A stretch of 64,000 nucleotides of DNA from Flavobacterium sp. (GTDB taxonomy: Bacteria > Bacteroidota > Bacteroidia > Flavobacteriales > Flavobacteriaceae). The notes beneath the pieces were generated by a model. The model was not told the DNA's origin and ran no database searches. It worked only from the letters and a program-made list of their open reading frames with translations. Shown in pieces: positions 9,875-19,213 of this stretch (the stretch's first letter is position 1; each line of letters opens with the position of its first letter). A program made the translations under genes and the position numbers. Location of the stretch: positions 186,001 to 250,000 of the forward strand of contig NZ_JAQSDH010000022.1 in assembly GCF_029945805.1 (NCBI RefSeq), given 5' to 3'.

Positions 9875-11050
9875 ATGAAAAAAATTTGCGCCATTTTTTT
9901 AATTCTTTTTATTAATTTCAGTTTTTCACAATCAAAAACTATTTCTGGAATTATCAAAGACATTTCTTCTTTAGTGCCCATACAAAGCGTTTCCATTGGT
10001 GTAAGCAATTCCAATTTGGGAACTATTTCAAATGAGGATGGAAAGTTCCGCATAACACTGCCGGAAAATAGCAGCAAAATAGAGTTTACGCATTTGCTAT
10101 ATAATTCAGAAACGCATACCATTAACAAAAATGACAGCGAAATCGAAATACTGCTAACGCCAAAATCCTTTATATTGGATGAAGTAGTCATAAATCACAG
10201 ACCTGGAAAAGAATTGCTTATTAATGCTATCGATGCTTCAAAAGAGAAATTGGAGCGATCAATACTACTCAACACCTATTATCGTGAATTTGTAAATGTT
10301 GACACTAAATACACTTCCTTTTCTGAAGGTCTTGTAGATTATTATGTGAAAAGGAAAAGTGGCGCTTCTGAAGTAGAGGTAAGGCAAAGCCGAGTTTTTG
10401 ATTTAAAGGATGAAAAGGCTTCCGAAAGAGAAAAAGCCATTCAGTCTGTCAATTTAAATGATATAAGGGATGCTGTTACTACTGCTTATAACTTTAAAGC
10501 AGTAAGTAAAATAATAAAAGATGATAATTATTTTTTTGAAGTTGAAACCAAAACAGAGGAGAACGGAAATAGCATTGAAGTTATAACCATTCAGCCAAAA
10601 GCAGGCGTTGAAGAGGAACAAATATATGAAGGCTCCGTAACATACGATGCTAAAACTAAACTCATATTGGAGATTGATTTACGCTTTTCTCCTGAGCATA
10701 AAAAATTTAATATTCTTCATAATTTAATAATCGCTAAAGCAAAATTTAATGATTTTGCCCGAAAAACAAAGTTTAAAATAGATGGCGATAAATATGTAAT
10801 GATTTACAATCAGATTAAGATTAATTTCTATATGAAGTTTGGCAAAATGATAAATAATACATTTGAAAGCGTCTATGATATGACCACATTGGATTATGCT
10901 GAAGGAGAGTTCAAGTTGGCTAAAGACAAAAAATACAAAGAGAGAAGTTTATTTGAAAATGGGAATAAATACACAGAAGAATTCTGGAAGAAGTACAACA
11001 TAGTCTTGTTAAGCGATTCTGAAGAAAAAATAATCAACAGCCTTAAATAG
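9875..11050 (+). CDS. Carboxypeptidase-like regulatory domain-containing protein
   Basis: Signal peptide plus ISGIIKDISSLVPIQSVSIGVSNSNLGTISNEDGKF N-terminal domain. Confidence 0.8.
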   Translation: MKKICAIFLILFINFSFSQSKTISGIIKDISSLVPIQSVSIGVSNSNLGTISNEDGKFRITLPENSSKIEFTHLLYNSETHTINKNDSEIEILLTPKSFILDEVVINHRPGKELLINAIDASKEKLERSILLNTYYREFVNVDTKYTSFSEGLVDYYVKRKSGASEVEVRQSRVFDLKDEKASEREKAIQSVNLNDIRDAVTTAYNFKAVSKIIKDDNYFFEVETKTEENGNSIEVITIQPKAGVEEEQIYEGSVTYDAKTKLILEIDLRFSPEHKKFNILHNLIIAKAKFNDFARKTKFKIDGDKYVMIYNQIKINFYMKFGKMINNTFESVYDMTTLDYAEGEFKLAKDKKYKERSLFENGNKYTEEFWKKYNIVLLSDSEEKIINSLK

Positions 11051-12202
11051 TTATTTAGTTTCCGAATCGTATTTCATTTTCCGTAATATTCGCATAGCTT
11101 CTTTAAAACTCAAATAAACTGTTGGGCTTTTCTGTGCCTTTAATAATGGTTTCGCTTCTACTAGTTTCTGTTTTGCGTTATCAAAACCATTGAGGTAACA
11201 AATCATCAAAGTTGAGGGAAGATTTTCCAGATCTTTATCATCGCGTTCTGATAACACCATTCCTTTTTGCATTTTATGAATCAAGCTGATATTTGAATTA
11301 TAAATATGATGCAGCATTTTTTTGTTGTAAGCTGGTGGCTCAAACAACATTTTGTTTTCCATTTTATAATAACCGTTGTCAAAAAAATGAATCGTCAATT
11401 GTTCCAATGGATAATAACTTGTTTTATCATTCAACCCGAGTGGCACATATTCAACAATAGTAAAACTTTGCTCATTATAGCTAATGGAAACCACATCAAG
11501 CGCAGAATAAAATAGCTTGACTTGTTCGTTTATTAATTCAATATCGACCCGTGAAAGATAGGTTACATCCCTAATTTTTTTTGGAACACCGGCCCAGCAA
11601 ATAACGAACAATTCTTTAAAAACATTATATTTTGAGGTCATGTCTTTATGCCGGTTATATATAAAATCGACTACGCCATCCAAAGTGTGTGCAATGCTAT
11701 TATGCGAGCCATTTTCGATACTGATAACCGTTTCAATATTCTGTTTTGAATACGGAATCTTATCTTCCGTGGGCATCGTATTGCTTCCGATACGAACAAA
11801 AACACTATTTGCCAAAATAGTATGAATGTTTTTTTTGAACCTCGAAGTTTTATTCTTGGGCTTAATGGTGACCAATCCCACTACTTTATCTTTGGAAAGA
11901 TTCGGAAACGGGACATTCTCATATTGAATTTTTGGTGGATTTTCCAAATACGCATTTACCAAATTTTGAATCCGACTGTCATCAAAAAAATCATCGCCAA
12001 CAATTTCGTTGTCCTGATCTTCGACACCAACAACAATGTAAGAATTATTGGAAGGATTAGAATTCGACAACGCGCAAATGTGTTTCAAAAACTTCGCCTT
12101 TCCTTCTTTAGTATGTAAATTCAACTGACGCTTTTTATCATAAAAACTGCTCTCATCATTGTGAGCTAAAAGGTTTTTAATCAAAAGACGCTTATTTATC
12201 AT
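11051..12202 (-). CDS. AlbA_2/Schlafen-like putative DNA-binding protein
   Basis: NDESSFYDKKRQLNLHTKEGKAKFLKHICALSNSNPSNNSYIVVGVED matches the AlbA_2 fold pattern. Confidence 0.75.
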   Translation of the reverse strand: MINKRLLIKNLLAHNDESSFYDKKRQLNLHTKEGKAKFLKHICALSNSNPSNNSYIVVGVEDQDNEIVGDDFFDDSRIQNLVNAYLENPPKIQYENVPFPNLSKDKVVGLVTIKPKNKTSRFKKNIHTILANSVFVRIGSNTMPTEDKIPYSKQNIETVISIENGSHNSIAHTLDGVVDFIYNRHKDMTSKYNVFKELFVICWAGVPKKIRDVTYLSRVDIELINEQVKLFYSALDVVSISYNEQSFTIVEYVPLGLNDKTSYYPLEQLTIHFFDNGYYKMENKMLFEPPAYNKKMLHHIYNSNISLIHKMQKGMVLSERDDKDLENLPSTLMICYLNGFDNAKQKLVEAKPLLKAQKSPTVYLSFKEAMRILRKMKYDSETK

Positions 12203-12204
12203 AA

Positions 12205-12267
12205 AGTGGTCAGTGGTAATTTTTTTAGTGTTCAGTTGCTGCCAACTAATTACTGAACACTGAATGC
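12205..12267. repeat. 7-nt-phased intergenic repeat element
   Basis: AGTGGTC AGTGGTA ATTTTTT TAGTGTT CAGTTGC TGCCAAC TAATTAC TGAACAC TGAATGC; perfect inverted repeat AGTGTTCAGT/ACTGAACACT. Confidence 0.7.
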
Positions 12268-12273
12268 TCTTTT

Positions 12274-13140
12274 TTAAGGCACTTTATTTCCCATACTTTC
12301 GGTCCAAATGGCAAACCAATCCAACGGATCCAACTCCATTTCAACGGCTTTCATTAAGGCCTGAATTCGGGCAATATTAACAGTTCCCGCAACTGGAATA
12401 ACCTTGGCAGGATGTTTCATAACCCATGCCAAAAGAATAGTATCGGATCCCAAATGGTATTTTTCAACCAACTGTGCCAAGAGTTTCTTAAGTCTTCTAG
12501 TTTGCTCAATGTCTTCTCTAAAAACTGTTCCAAGCGGATTCCAGGACATTGGGCGAATTTTATGCAACTCCATATAATCTAAACTTCCGTCGACCATTGC
12601 TTCGTGATGCGTAGCTGAAAACTGTATCTGGTTGTAATTAACTTCTGTTTTTTGACGGATTAATTCGGTTTGCGATGGCGTAAAATTGGAAAGTCCAAAG
12701 TCAATAATTTTCCCTTCTTTTTTTAATTGGGCAACAGCCTCAGCAATTTCATCAGCAACCATTAACGGACTTGGTCGGTGCAATAATAAAACATCAATAT
12801 AATCCGTTTGCAAGTTTTTTAAAGAGTTTTCTACCGACCAAATAATATACTTTTTCGAATAATCATAATGCTTAACCGGATTATTTCTTCCATTAGTATG
12901 CTGAATTCCACATTTTGAAATTAGCTGCATTTTCTTTCTGTCGATTTTACTTTGCTTAAAAGCTTTACCAAAATCAGATTCTGTAGTATAATCTCCGTAA
13001 ATATCCGCAAGATCAAAAGTCGTTATTTTATTTTCGATGCAAATATTCATGAGATGCTCCATTTCCGAGGTAGCTAATTTCTTGTCCCAAATTCCCCAAT
13101 TCATAGTTCCGGCAACGATGGGCGATAATTTTGTTTTCAT
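12274..13140 (-). CDS. Aldo/keto reductase
   Basis: FDLADIYGDYTTE, LLHRPSPLM, GLSNFTPSQ motifs; start placed at MKTKLSPIVAGTMNWG rather than the longer ORF start at 13263. Confidence 0.9.
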   Translation of the reverse strand: MKTKLSPIVAGTMNWGIWDKKLATSEMEHLMNICIENKITTFDLADIYGDYTTESDFGKAFKQSKIDRKKMQLISKCGIQHTNGRNNPVKHYDYSKKYIIWSVENSLKNLQTDYIDVLLLHRPSPLMVADEIAEAVAQLKKEGKIIDFGLSNFTPSQTELIRQKTEVNYNQIQFSATHHEAMVDGSLDYMELHKIRPMSWNPLGTVFREDIEQTRRLKKLLAQLVEKYHLGSDTILLAWVMKHPAKVIPVAGTVNIARIQALMKAVEMELDPLDWFAIWTESMGNKVP

Positions 13141-13384
13141 TTTAATTTCTTTTTTACTGTTATGGAAGTTTTTAATGAATTTCGAAAATTTTAGTATTTT
13201 GCCAACGAAAATTTCCGCAAACGTATTCGGTCTTAAAATTATAAAAAGAAAATCATAAATCATCCTTAAAATGGTGACGATTTCTAAAGTTTTAACGCAT
13301 TGTTAACATCTGTTACGGGATAAAATTTTCATTTTTGAAATGTTAAATTTATAACGGTCTCACATTAGAATAAATAGAGTAACT

Positions 13385-14389
13385 ATGGAAGAAAATGGTA
13401 CAGCTTTAGACATTAGAGCAATTAATGAAAAAATAGAAAGAGAAAGTGCTTTTATTGACTTGCTGACTATGGAAATGAACAAAGTCATTGTCGGCCAAAA
13501 ACACATGATAGAACGATTGCTAATTGGACTTTTGGGTCAAGGACACATTTTGTTAGAAGGCGTACCCGGATTAGCAAAAACTTTAGCCATAAACACGCTA
13601 TCGCAAGCGGTTCAAGGAAGTTTCAGCCGTATCCAATTTACGCCAGATTTATTGCCCGCCGATGTTGTGGGAACCATGATTTATAATATTAAAGCCAACG
13701 AATTCTCAATCAAAAAAGGACCAATTTTTGCAAATTTCGTTCTAGCCGATGAGATCAATCGTGCGCCAGCCAAAGTGCAGTCTGCTTTGCTAGAAGCGAT
13801 GCAAGAAAAACAAGTTACGATTGGCGATACCACTTTTAAATTAGACCGACCCTTTTTAGTTTTGGCTACGCAAAACCCCATTGAGCAAGAAGGTACGTAT
13901 CCGTTACCAGAAGCGCAAGTGGATCGATTTATGTTGAAAACCGTGATCGATTATCCAAAAATGGACGAAGAACGAATGGTTATTCGTCAGAATCTTAAAG
14001 GTGCTTACGAAAAAGTAAATGCCGTAGTTTCTGTCGAACAAATTCTAAGAGCACAAGAAGCCGTTCGAGAAGTGTATATGGATGAAAAAATCGAAAAATA
14101 CATCTTAGATATTGTCTTTGCAACACGTTATCCTGAAAAATATAAATTAGAAAGTTTAAAACCATTGATTGGATTTGGAGCTTCTCCTCGAGGAAGTATC
14201 AACTTGGCGAACGCTGCTAAATGTTATGCTTTCATCAAACGTCGTGGTTATGTAATTCCAGAAGACGTTCGTGCTGTAGTTCATGATGTGTTGCGTCACA
14301 GAATTGGCATCACTTATGAAGCTGAAGCGGAAAACATTACTTCTGTTGACATCATCAACAAAATCGTTAACGAAATCGAAGTACCTTAA
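13385..14389 (+). CDS. MoxR-family AAA+ ATPase
   Basis: GHILLEGVPGLAKT, ADEINRAPAKVQSALLEAMQE, ATQNPIEQEGTYPLPEAQ. Confidence 0.95.
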   Translation: MEENGTALDIRAINEKIERESAFIDLLTMEMNKVIVGQKHMIERLLIGLLGQGHILLEGVPGLAKTLAINTLSQAVQGSFSRIQFTPDLLPADVVGTMIYNIKANEFSIKKGPIFANFVLADEINRAPAKVQSALLEAMQEKQVTIGDTTFKLDRPFLVLATQNPIEQEGTYPLPEAQVDRFMLKTVIDYPKMDEERMVIRQNLKGAYEKVNAVVSVEQILRAQEAVREVYMDEKIEKYILDIVFATRYPEKYKLESLKPLIGFGASPRGSINLANAAKCYAFIKRRGYVIPEDVRAVVHDVLRHRIGITYEAEAENITSVDIINKIVNEIEVP

Positions 14390-14391
14390 AT

Positions 14392-14468
14392 TAGCTTCTA
14401 GCTTTCAGCAGTCAGCAGTCAGCATAATACTGATAGCTAATAGCTGAAGGCTAACCGCTGAAGGCTAA
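14392..14468. repeat. 7-nt-phased intergenic repeat element (11 consecutive heptamers)
   Basis: TAGCTTC TAGCTTT CAGCAGT CAGCAGT CAGCATA ATACTGA TAGCTAA TAGCTGA AGGCTAA CCGCTGA AGGCTAA. Confidence 0.85.
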
Positions 14469-14472
14469 AAAA

Positions 14473-15339
14473 ATGGAAACAAAAGACTTACTCAAAAAAG
14501 TTCGTAAAATCGAAATCAAAACCCGAAGACTGAGCGATCATATCTTCTCGGGCGAATACCACACGTCGTTTAAAGGCCGTGGTATGACGTTTTCAGAAGT
14601 GCGACAATACCAATTTGGTGACGACATACGTGCGATTGACTGGAATGTTACGGCGCGTTATAACGAACCTTACGTGAAAGTTTTTGAAGAAGAACGCGAA
14701 TTAACCATGATGCTAATGGTTGATATTTCGGGTTCGGAAGGATTTGGAACCAAAAACCAATTGAAAAGTGAAATCGTAACTGAAATCGCGGCAACGATGG
14801 CTTTTTCGGCGACACAGAATAATGATAAAATTGGGTTGATCTTATTTTCAGACCAAATCGAATTGTACATTCCGCCAAAAAAGGGAAAATCTCATGTTTT
14901 GCGAATCATCCGTGAGTTAATTGAATTTAAACCTAAAAGCAATAAAACCGATTTGTCACAAGCCTTAAAATTCTTATCAGGAACACAAAAAAAGAAAGCG
15001 ATTGTATTCGTGATTTCTGATTTTATGGTCGATGACGATTACGAAAAAACATTAAAAATTGCTGCAAAAAAACACGATATTACGGGAGTTCGCGTCTATG
15101 ATATTCGGGAAGAAAAAATGCCAAATATCGGAATGGTCGAAATGGAAGATGCTGAAACTGGAGAGATTTTAGTGGTAAATACCGGTTCAAAAAAAGCGCG
15201 CTTGAGTTATGAAAAACACTATCAAGAAAAAGTGAATTACTTTAAAGATATCTTTTCAAAATGTGGTTCAGGAACGGTTAATACTCGTGTTGACGAAAGT
15301 TACGTTACAAAATTATTGGGTTATTTTAAATCGAGATAA
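14473..15339 (+). CDS. DUF58 domain-containing protein
   Basis: GRGMTFSEVRQYQFGDDIRAIDWNVTARYNEPYVKVFEEERELT signature; adjacent to MoxR. Confidence 0.95.
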   Translation: METKDLLKKVRKIEIKTRRLSDHIFSGEYHTSFKGRGMTFSEVRQYQFGDDIRAIDWNVTARYNEPYVKVFEEERELTMMLMVDISGSEGFGTKNQLKSEIVTEIAATMAFSATQNNDKIGLILFSDQIELYIPPKKGKSHVLRIIRELIEFKPKSNKTDLSQALKFLSGTQKKKAIVFVISDFMVDDDYEKTLKIAAKKHDITGVRVYDIREEKMPNIGMVEMEDAETGEILVVNTGSKKARLSYEKHYQEKVNYFKDIFSKCGSGTVNTRVDESYVTKLLGYFKSR

Positions 15340-15342
15340 AAG

Positions 15343-15447
15343 TTTAACCGCAAGGTTCGCAAAAATATACGCACAGTACACCAGCTTTGTTGTTTAAAAT
15401 TTCATCTTTGCGAAACTTGTGAAAACCTTGTGCTCTTTGCGGTTAAA
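15343..15447. repeat. Intergenic inverted-repeat element with TTTAACCGCAA ends
   Basis: Perfect 11-bp terminal inverted repeat 15343-15353 / 15437-15447; internal CGCAAA/CACAAG words in both arms. Confidence 0.75.
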
Positions 15448-15458
15448 TAAAAAAATAA

Positions 15459-17087
15459 ATGAGAATTAAATTATATATATTATTACTTTTCACATCTTCG
15501 CTTTTTGCCCAAAAAGTGACGACGTTGGTGAATGTTACCAAAAATAAAATTGGTGCCGAATTCAAGCTTACGCTGAAAACAGATGTGGATACTTTATCGA
15601 AAGTAAAATTTCCGGAAGCTAAAAACTTTGGAGCTCTTGAAGTTATTCAATCGTATAAAATGGATACGGTTAAAAGCGGCGCGCGTTACCAATTAATCAA
15701 GAATTATGGTCTAACGCAATTCGATAGCGGAAAATATATGATTCCGAGAATTCCGGTTTTAATTAATGGAAAACCGGTATTTTCAGACAGTATTAAAGTA
15801 GAAGTTAATGATGTAAAAGTCGATACATTGAAACAAAAAATGTACGACATTAAAGATATCGCTAAGGTTGAAAGTCCGCTTGGAACTTGGTGGATTTATC
15901 TTTTAATCCTTTTTGCAATTGGTGTTGCTGGTTATTTCATTTACAAATACATCAAGAAAAGACAAAGCGAACCTAAAGTTGAAGAAATCATTTTCAAATC
16001 GCCAATCGAAAAAGCGACGACTTTATTACAACAATTGGAAGGAAAAGAACTTTGGCAGAAAGGGGAAATCAAGCATTATTATTCTGAATTAACCGATATT
16101 GCTCGTAATTATATTGAAGAAGAAATTCATATTCCAGCAATGGAAAGCACTACCTCTGAACTAATAGAAGCCTTGCGAAAAGCGGCAAAACAACAAAAAT
16201 TAAAGCTTTCAAACGAAACCGTTCAGAATCTCGAAAAAGTTCTGATGCAAGCTGATTTAGTAAAATTCGCTAAAGTAAAACCACTGGATTTTGAAATTGA
16301 AGAAGACAAAAAACGGATTTCAAATTCGATTGTAACCATTCACAAATCGATTCCAGAAATTGTAGTAGTTGATGACGAATTAACAGAATGGAACGAACAA
16401 CAAAAAGAGTTAGCGCGATTAGAAAAGCTAAAAAAACAAAAACGGACAAGAATCATTTCCGCTATCGGAATTGCTTTTGCAATGCTATTTATTTTTGTTT
16501 TGGGATTGATCTATTTCAAAGGATTTGACTATGTAAAAGATAATCTTATCGGGAATCCAACTAAAGAATTAGTAGAAGGAAAATGGATTTACAGCGAATA
16601 TGGAAATCCGGGCGTTAAAATTGAAACACCAAAAGTTTTAAAACGAATTGATGCTTCCAAATCGCTTCCAAAAGATGCGGCTGCCTTGATAAAAGAAATG
16701 CAAACCTTTATTTATGGTAGTTTAGTAGACGATTTTTACATCGTGGTCAACACAACTAAATTCAAACAGGAAAGTCAATTGGATTTAGATAAGGTTGCCG
16801 AAACTTCATTGAAATTATTCGAGCAACAAGGTGCGACAAACATCATTGTCAAAACAGAAGATTTTGATACGCAAAAGGGCATTTCGGGCAAGAAAGCTTA
16901 TGGTACAATGACTATTATTGATAAAATTAGAAACAAATCGACCAAGATGTATTATGAAGTCATAATTTTTGGACAAAATGGCGGCATCCAACAAATAACC
17001 GTAATGTATAAAGAAGACGATAAATACGGAAAACAAATTTCTGATCGAATGTTAAACTCGGTTGAATTACAAACACCAGCACAATAA
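15459..17087 (+). CDS. Bat-operon membrane protein with BatD-like N-terminus
   Basis: Signal peptide, extracytoplasmic beta domain, central TM helix, cytoplasmic helical region; between DUF58 and BatA genes. Confidence 0.75.
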   Translation: MRIKLYILLLFTSSLFAQKVTTLVNVTKNKIGAEFKLTLKTDVDTLSKVKFPEAKNFGALEVIQSYKMDTVKSGARYQLIKNYGLTQFDSGKYMIPRIPVLINGKPVFSDSIKVEVNDVKVDTLKQKMYDIKDIAKVESPLGTWWIYLLILFAIGVAGYFIYKYIKKRQSEPKVEEIIFKSPIEKATTLLQQLEGKELWQKGEIKHYYSELTDIARNYIEEEIHIPAMESTTSELIEALRKAAKQQKLKLSNETVQNLEKVLMQADLVKFAKVKPLDFEIEEDKKRISNSIVTIHKSIPEIVVVDDELTEWNEQQKELARLEKLKKQKRTRIISAIGIAFAMLFIFVLGLIYFKGFDYVKDNLIGNPTKELVEGKWIYSEYGNPGVKIETPKVLKRIDASKSLPKDAAALIKEMQTFIYGSLVDDFYIVVNTTKFKQESQLDLDKVAETSLKLFEQQGATNIIVKTEDFDTQKGISGKKAYGTMTIIDKIRNKSTKMYYEVIIFGQNGGIQQITVMYKEDDKYGKQISDRMLNSVELQTPAQ

Positions 17088-18088
17088 TGAAAGACGTTAG
17101 TTTTTTAAATCCTGAATTCTTCTGGTTGTTTTTACTACTTCCGGCAGCTGTTGCATGGTTTATTTGGAAAAGAAAACAGCAAACTGCCACTTTAAAAATA
17201 AGTTCAGTTAAAGGTTTCAAAGCGCAAAAATCGCTGTTGGCCAAATTAAAACCGTTCTTATTTGTATTGCGTTTATTAGCGTTGAGTTCATTGATTATTG
17301 CGATGGCGCGACCAAGAAAAGTGGATATCAGCAGTCAAACAAAATCTACAAAAGGAATTGACATCGTAATGGCGATTGACGTTTCGGGAAGTATGCTAGC
17401 TAAAGATTTAAAGCCAAACCGTATGGAAGCTTTAAAAAAAGTAGCCGAAAATTTTGTTGAAGGAAGGCCAAATGACCGAATCGGAATCGTAGTTTATGCT
17501 TCTGAAGCGTATACGAAAACACCGGTTACAAGCGACAAAGCTGTTGTCCAACAAGCAATTAAAAGCATTGAATACAACAATGTGCTACAGGATGGAACTG
17601 GAATTGGAATGGGTTTAACAACAGCTGTAAACCGTTTGAAAGACAGCAAAGCCAAAAGCAAAGTGATTATTCTTTTGACGGATGGTGTTAACAATGCTGG
17701 ATTTATTGAACCCGAAACTGCTTCTCAAATCGCAAAAGAATACGGAATTAAGGTTTACACCATCGGAATTGGAACCAACGGGAATGCACTATTTCCATAT
17801 GCTTATGGCCCGAATGGCGGATTTTTATTCCGAATGATGCCCGTTGAAATTGATGTTAAATTGCTACAAACTATTGCCCGAAATACGGGTGGAAAATATT
17901 TCCGTGCAAGCAGCAACAGTAAATTAGAATCCATTTATTCCGAAATCAACAAACTAGAAACTACTGAAATTCAGGAATTAAAATTCTATGATTATGATGA
18001 AAAATACAGACCATTTGTTTGGATTGCGGGGATTTTAGTTTTGGTGGAATTTGGTTTGAGAAACACAATTTACAGAAGTTTTATATAA
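17087..18088 (+). CDS. batA: VWA domain protein BatA
   Basis: N-terminal TM helices, VMAIDVSGSMLAKDLKPNRMEA MIDAS motif. Confidence 0.92.
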   Translation: MKDVSFLNPEFFWLFLLLPAAVAWFIWKRKQQTATLKISSVKGFKAQKSLLAKLKPFLFVLRLLALSSLIIAMARPRKVDISSQTKSTKGIDIVMAIDVSGSMLAKDLKPNRMEALKKVAENFVEGRPNDRIGIVVYASEAYTKTPVTSDKAVVQQAIKSIEYNNVLQDGTGIGMGLTTAVNRLKDSKAKSKVIILLTDGVNNAGFIEPETASQIAKEYGIKVYTIGIGTNGNALFPYAYGPNGGFLFRMMPVEIDVKLLQTIARNTGGKYFRASSNSKLESIYSEINKLETTEIQELKFYDYDEKYRPFVWIAGILVLVEFGLRNTIYRSFI

Positions 18089-18157
18089 TTACGAAATACG
18101 AATAGGCACTATGCAGATGAAAATTCATAATTTAAAATTCATAATTCATAATTGAAC
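18088..18157. repeat. 7-nt-phased intergenic repeat element (10 consecutive heptamers)
   Basis: ATTACGA AATACGA ATAGGCA CTATGCA GATGAAA ATTCATA ATTTAAA ATTCATA ATTCATA ATTGAAC, ending at the next ATG. Confidence 0.75.
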
Positions 18158-19198
18158 ATGTACGAGTTAGAAGAAAAATGGTATTTGTATTTCTTGGCTG
18201 TCATTCCGCTGATGGCATTGCTTTTCTTGTATATTCAATTCTGGAAAAGAAAAAAACAACGCGAGTTTGGTGATCTGGAATTAATCAAAAAATTAAGCCC
18301 GGAAAAATCAACTTTCAAACCTGCGTTAAAATTGGTTGTAATTTTATTAGCGTTGACATGTCTGATTATTGGTTTGGTAAATCCAAAAATCGGAACAAAA
18401 TTAGAAACCGTAAAACGAGAAGGAATTGATATTATTTTTGCTGTCGATGTTTCAAAAAGTATGCTTGCCGAAGACGTTGCGCCAAGCCGATTGGAAAAAA
18501 GCAAGCAATTGGTTTCGCAAATCATCAATAATTTAGGCAACGACCGAATCGGAATCATTGCTTATTCTGGAAGCGCTTTCCCAGTTTTACCCATCACCAC
18601 AGATTATAGTGTTGGTAAAATGTTTTTGCAAAGTATGAATCCCGGAATGATTTCATCGCAAGGAACTTCGATTGATCAAGCAATAAATTTGGCAACCACT
18701 TTCATTGATAAAAAAGATAAAACCAACAAACTTCTAATCATTATTACAGATGGTGAAGATCATTCAGACAGCGCCAAACAAGCAGCAGAAGAAGCTAAAA
18801 AGTTAGGTTTAAAAATAATGACAATAGGTGTTGGAACGGAAAAAGGCGGAACGATTCCACTAAAAAGAAACAGAATTGTGGAGAGTTTTCAGCGCGATCA
18901 AAATGGAGAAGTGGTCATTACCAAACGAAATGCAGAAGTTTTAAAAGACATTGCTAAAAGTTCTGGCGGAGGCTATGTAGACGGAAATTCTACTAAAGAA
19001 GTTATAGATTATGTAAAAAATGCATTGGATAATATTCAAAAAACAGAATTCGAAAGTACCCAAATGACCGATTTTAAATCGCAGTTTCAATGGTTTTTAG
19101 GATTTGGCTTTTTCCTTTTGATTTTAGATGTTTTCCTTTTAGAGAAAAAGACAAAATGGGTGAAAAAGATGAATCTGTTTAATGAAAAAGATAATTAG
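18158..19198 (+). CDS. batB: VWA domain protein BatB
   Basis: IIFAVDVSKSMLAEDVAPSRLEKSK MIDAS; start placed at ATG 18158 instead of the TTG at 18152. Confidence 0.92.
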   Translation: MYELEEKWYLYFLAVIPLMALLFLYIQFWKRKKQREFGDLELIKKLSPEKSTFKPALKLVVILLALTCLIIGLVNPKIGTKLETVKREGIDIIFAVDVSKSMLAEDVAPSRLEKSKQLVSQIINNLGNDRIGIIAYSGSAFPVLPITTDYSVGKMFLQSMNPGMISSQGTSIDQAINLATTFIDKKDKTNKLLIIITDGEDHSDSAKQAAEEAKKLGLKIMTIGVGTEKGGTIPLKRNRIVESFQRDQNGEVVITKRNAEVLKDIAKSSGGGYVDGNSTKEVIDYVKNALDNIQKTEFESTQMTDFKSQFQWFLGFGFFLLILDVFLLEKKTKWVKKMNLFNEKDN

Positions 19199-19213
19199 AT
19201 AATCGACAGATAG

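Noticed and set aside
14392-14468. CRISPR array as an explanation for phased repeats
   Set aside because: Units are 7 nt without spacers, no repeat-spacer alternation, no cas genes in the window.
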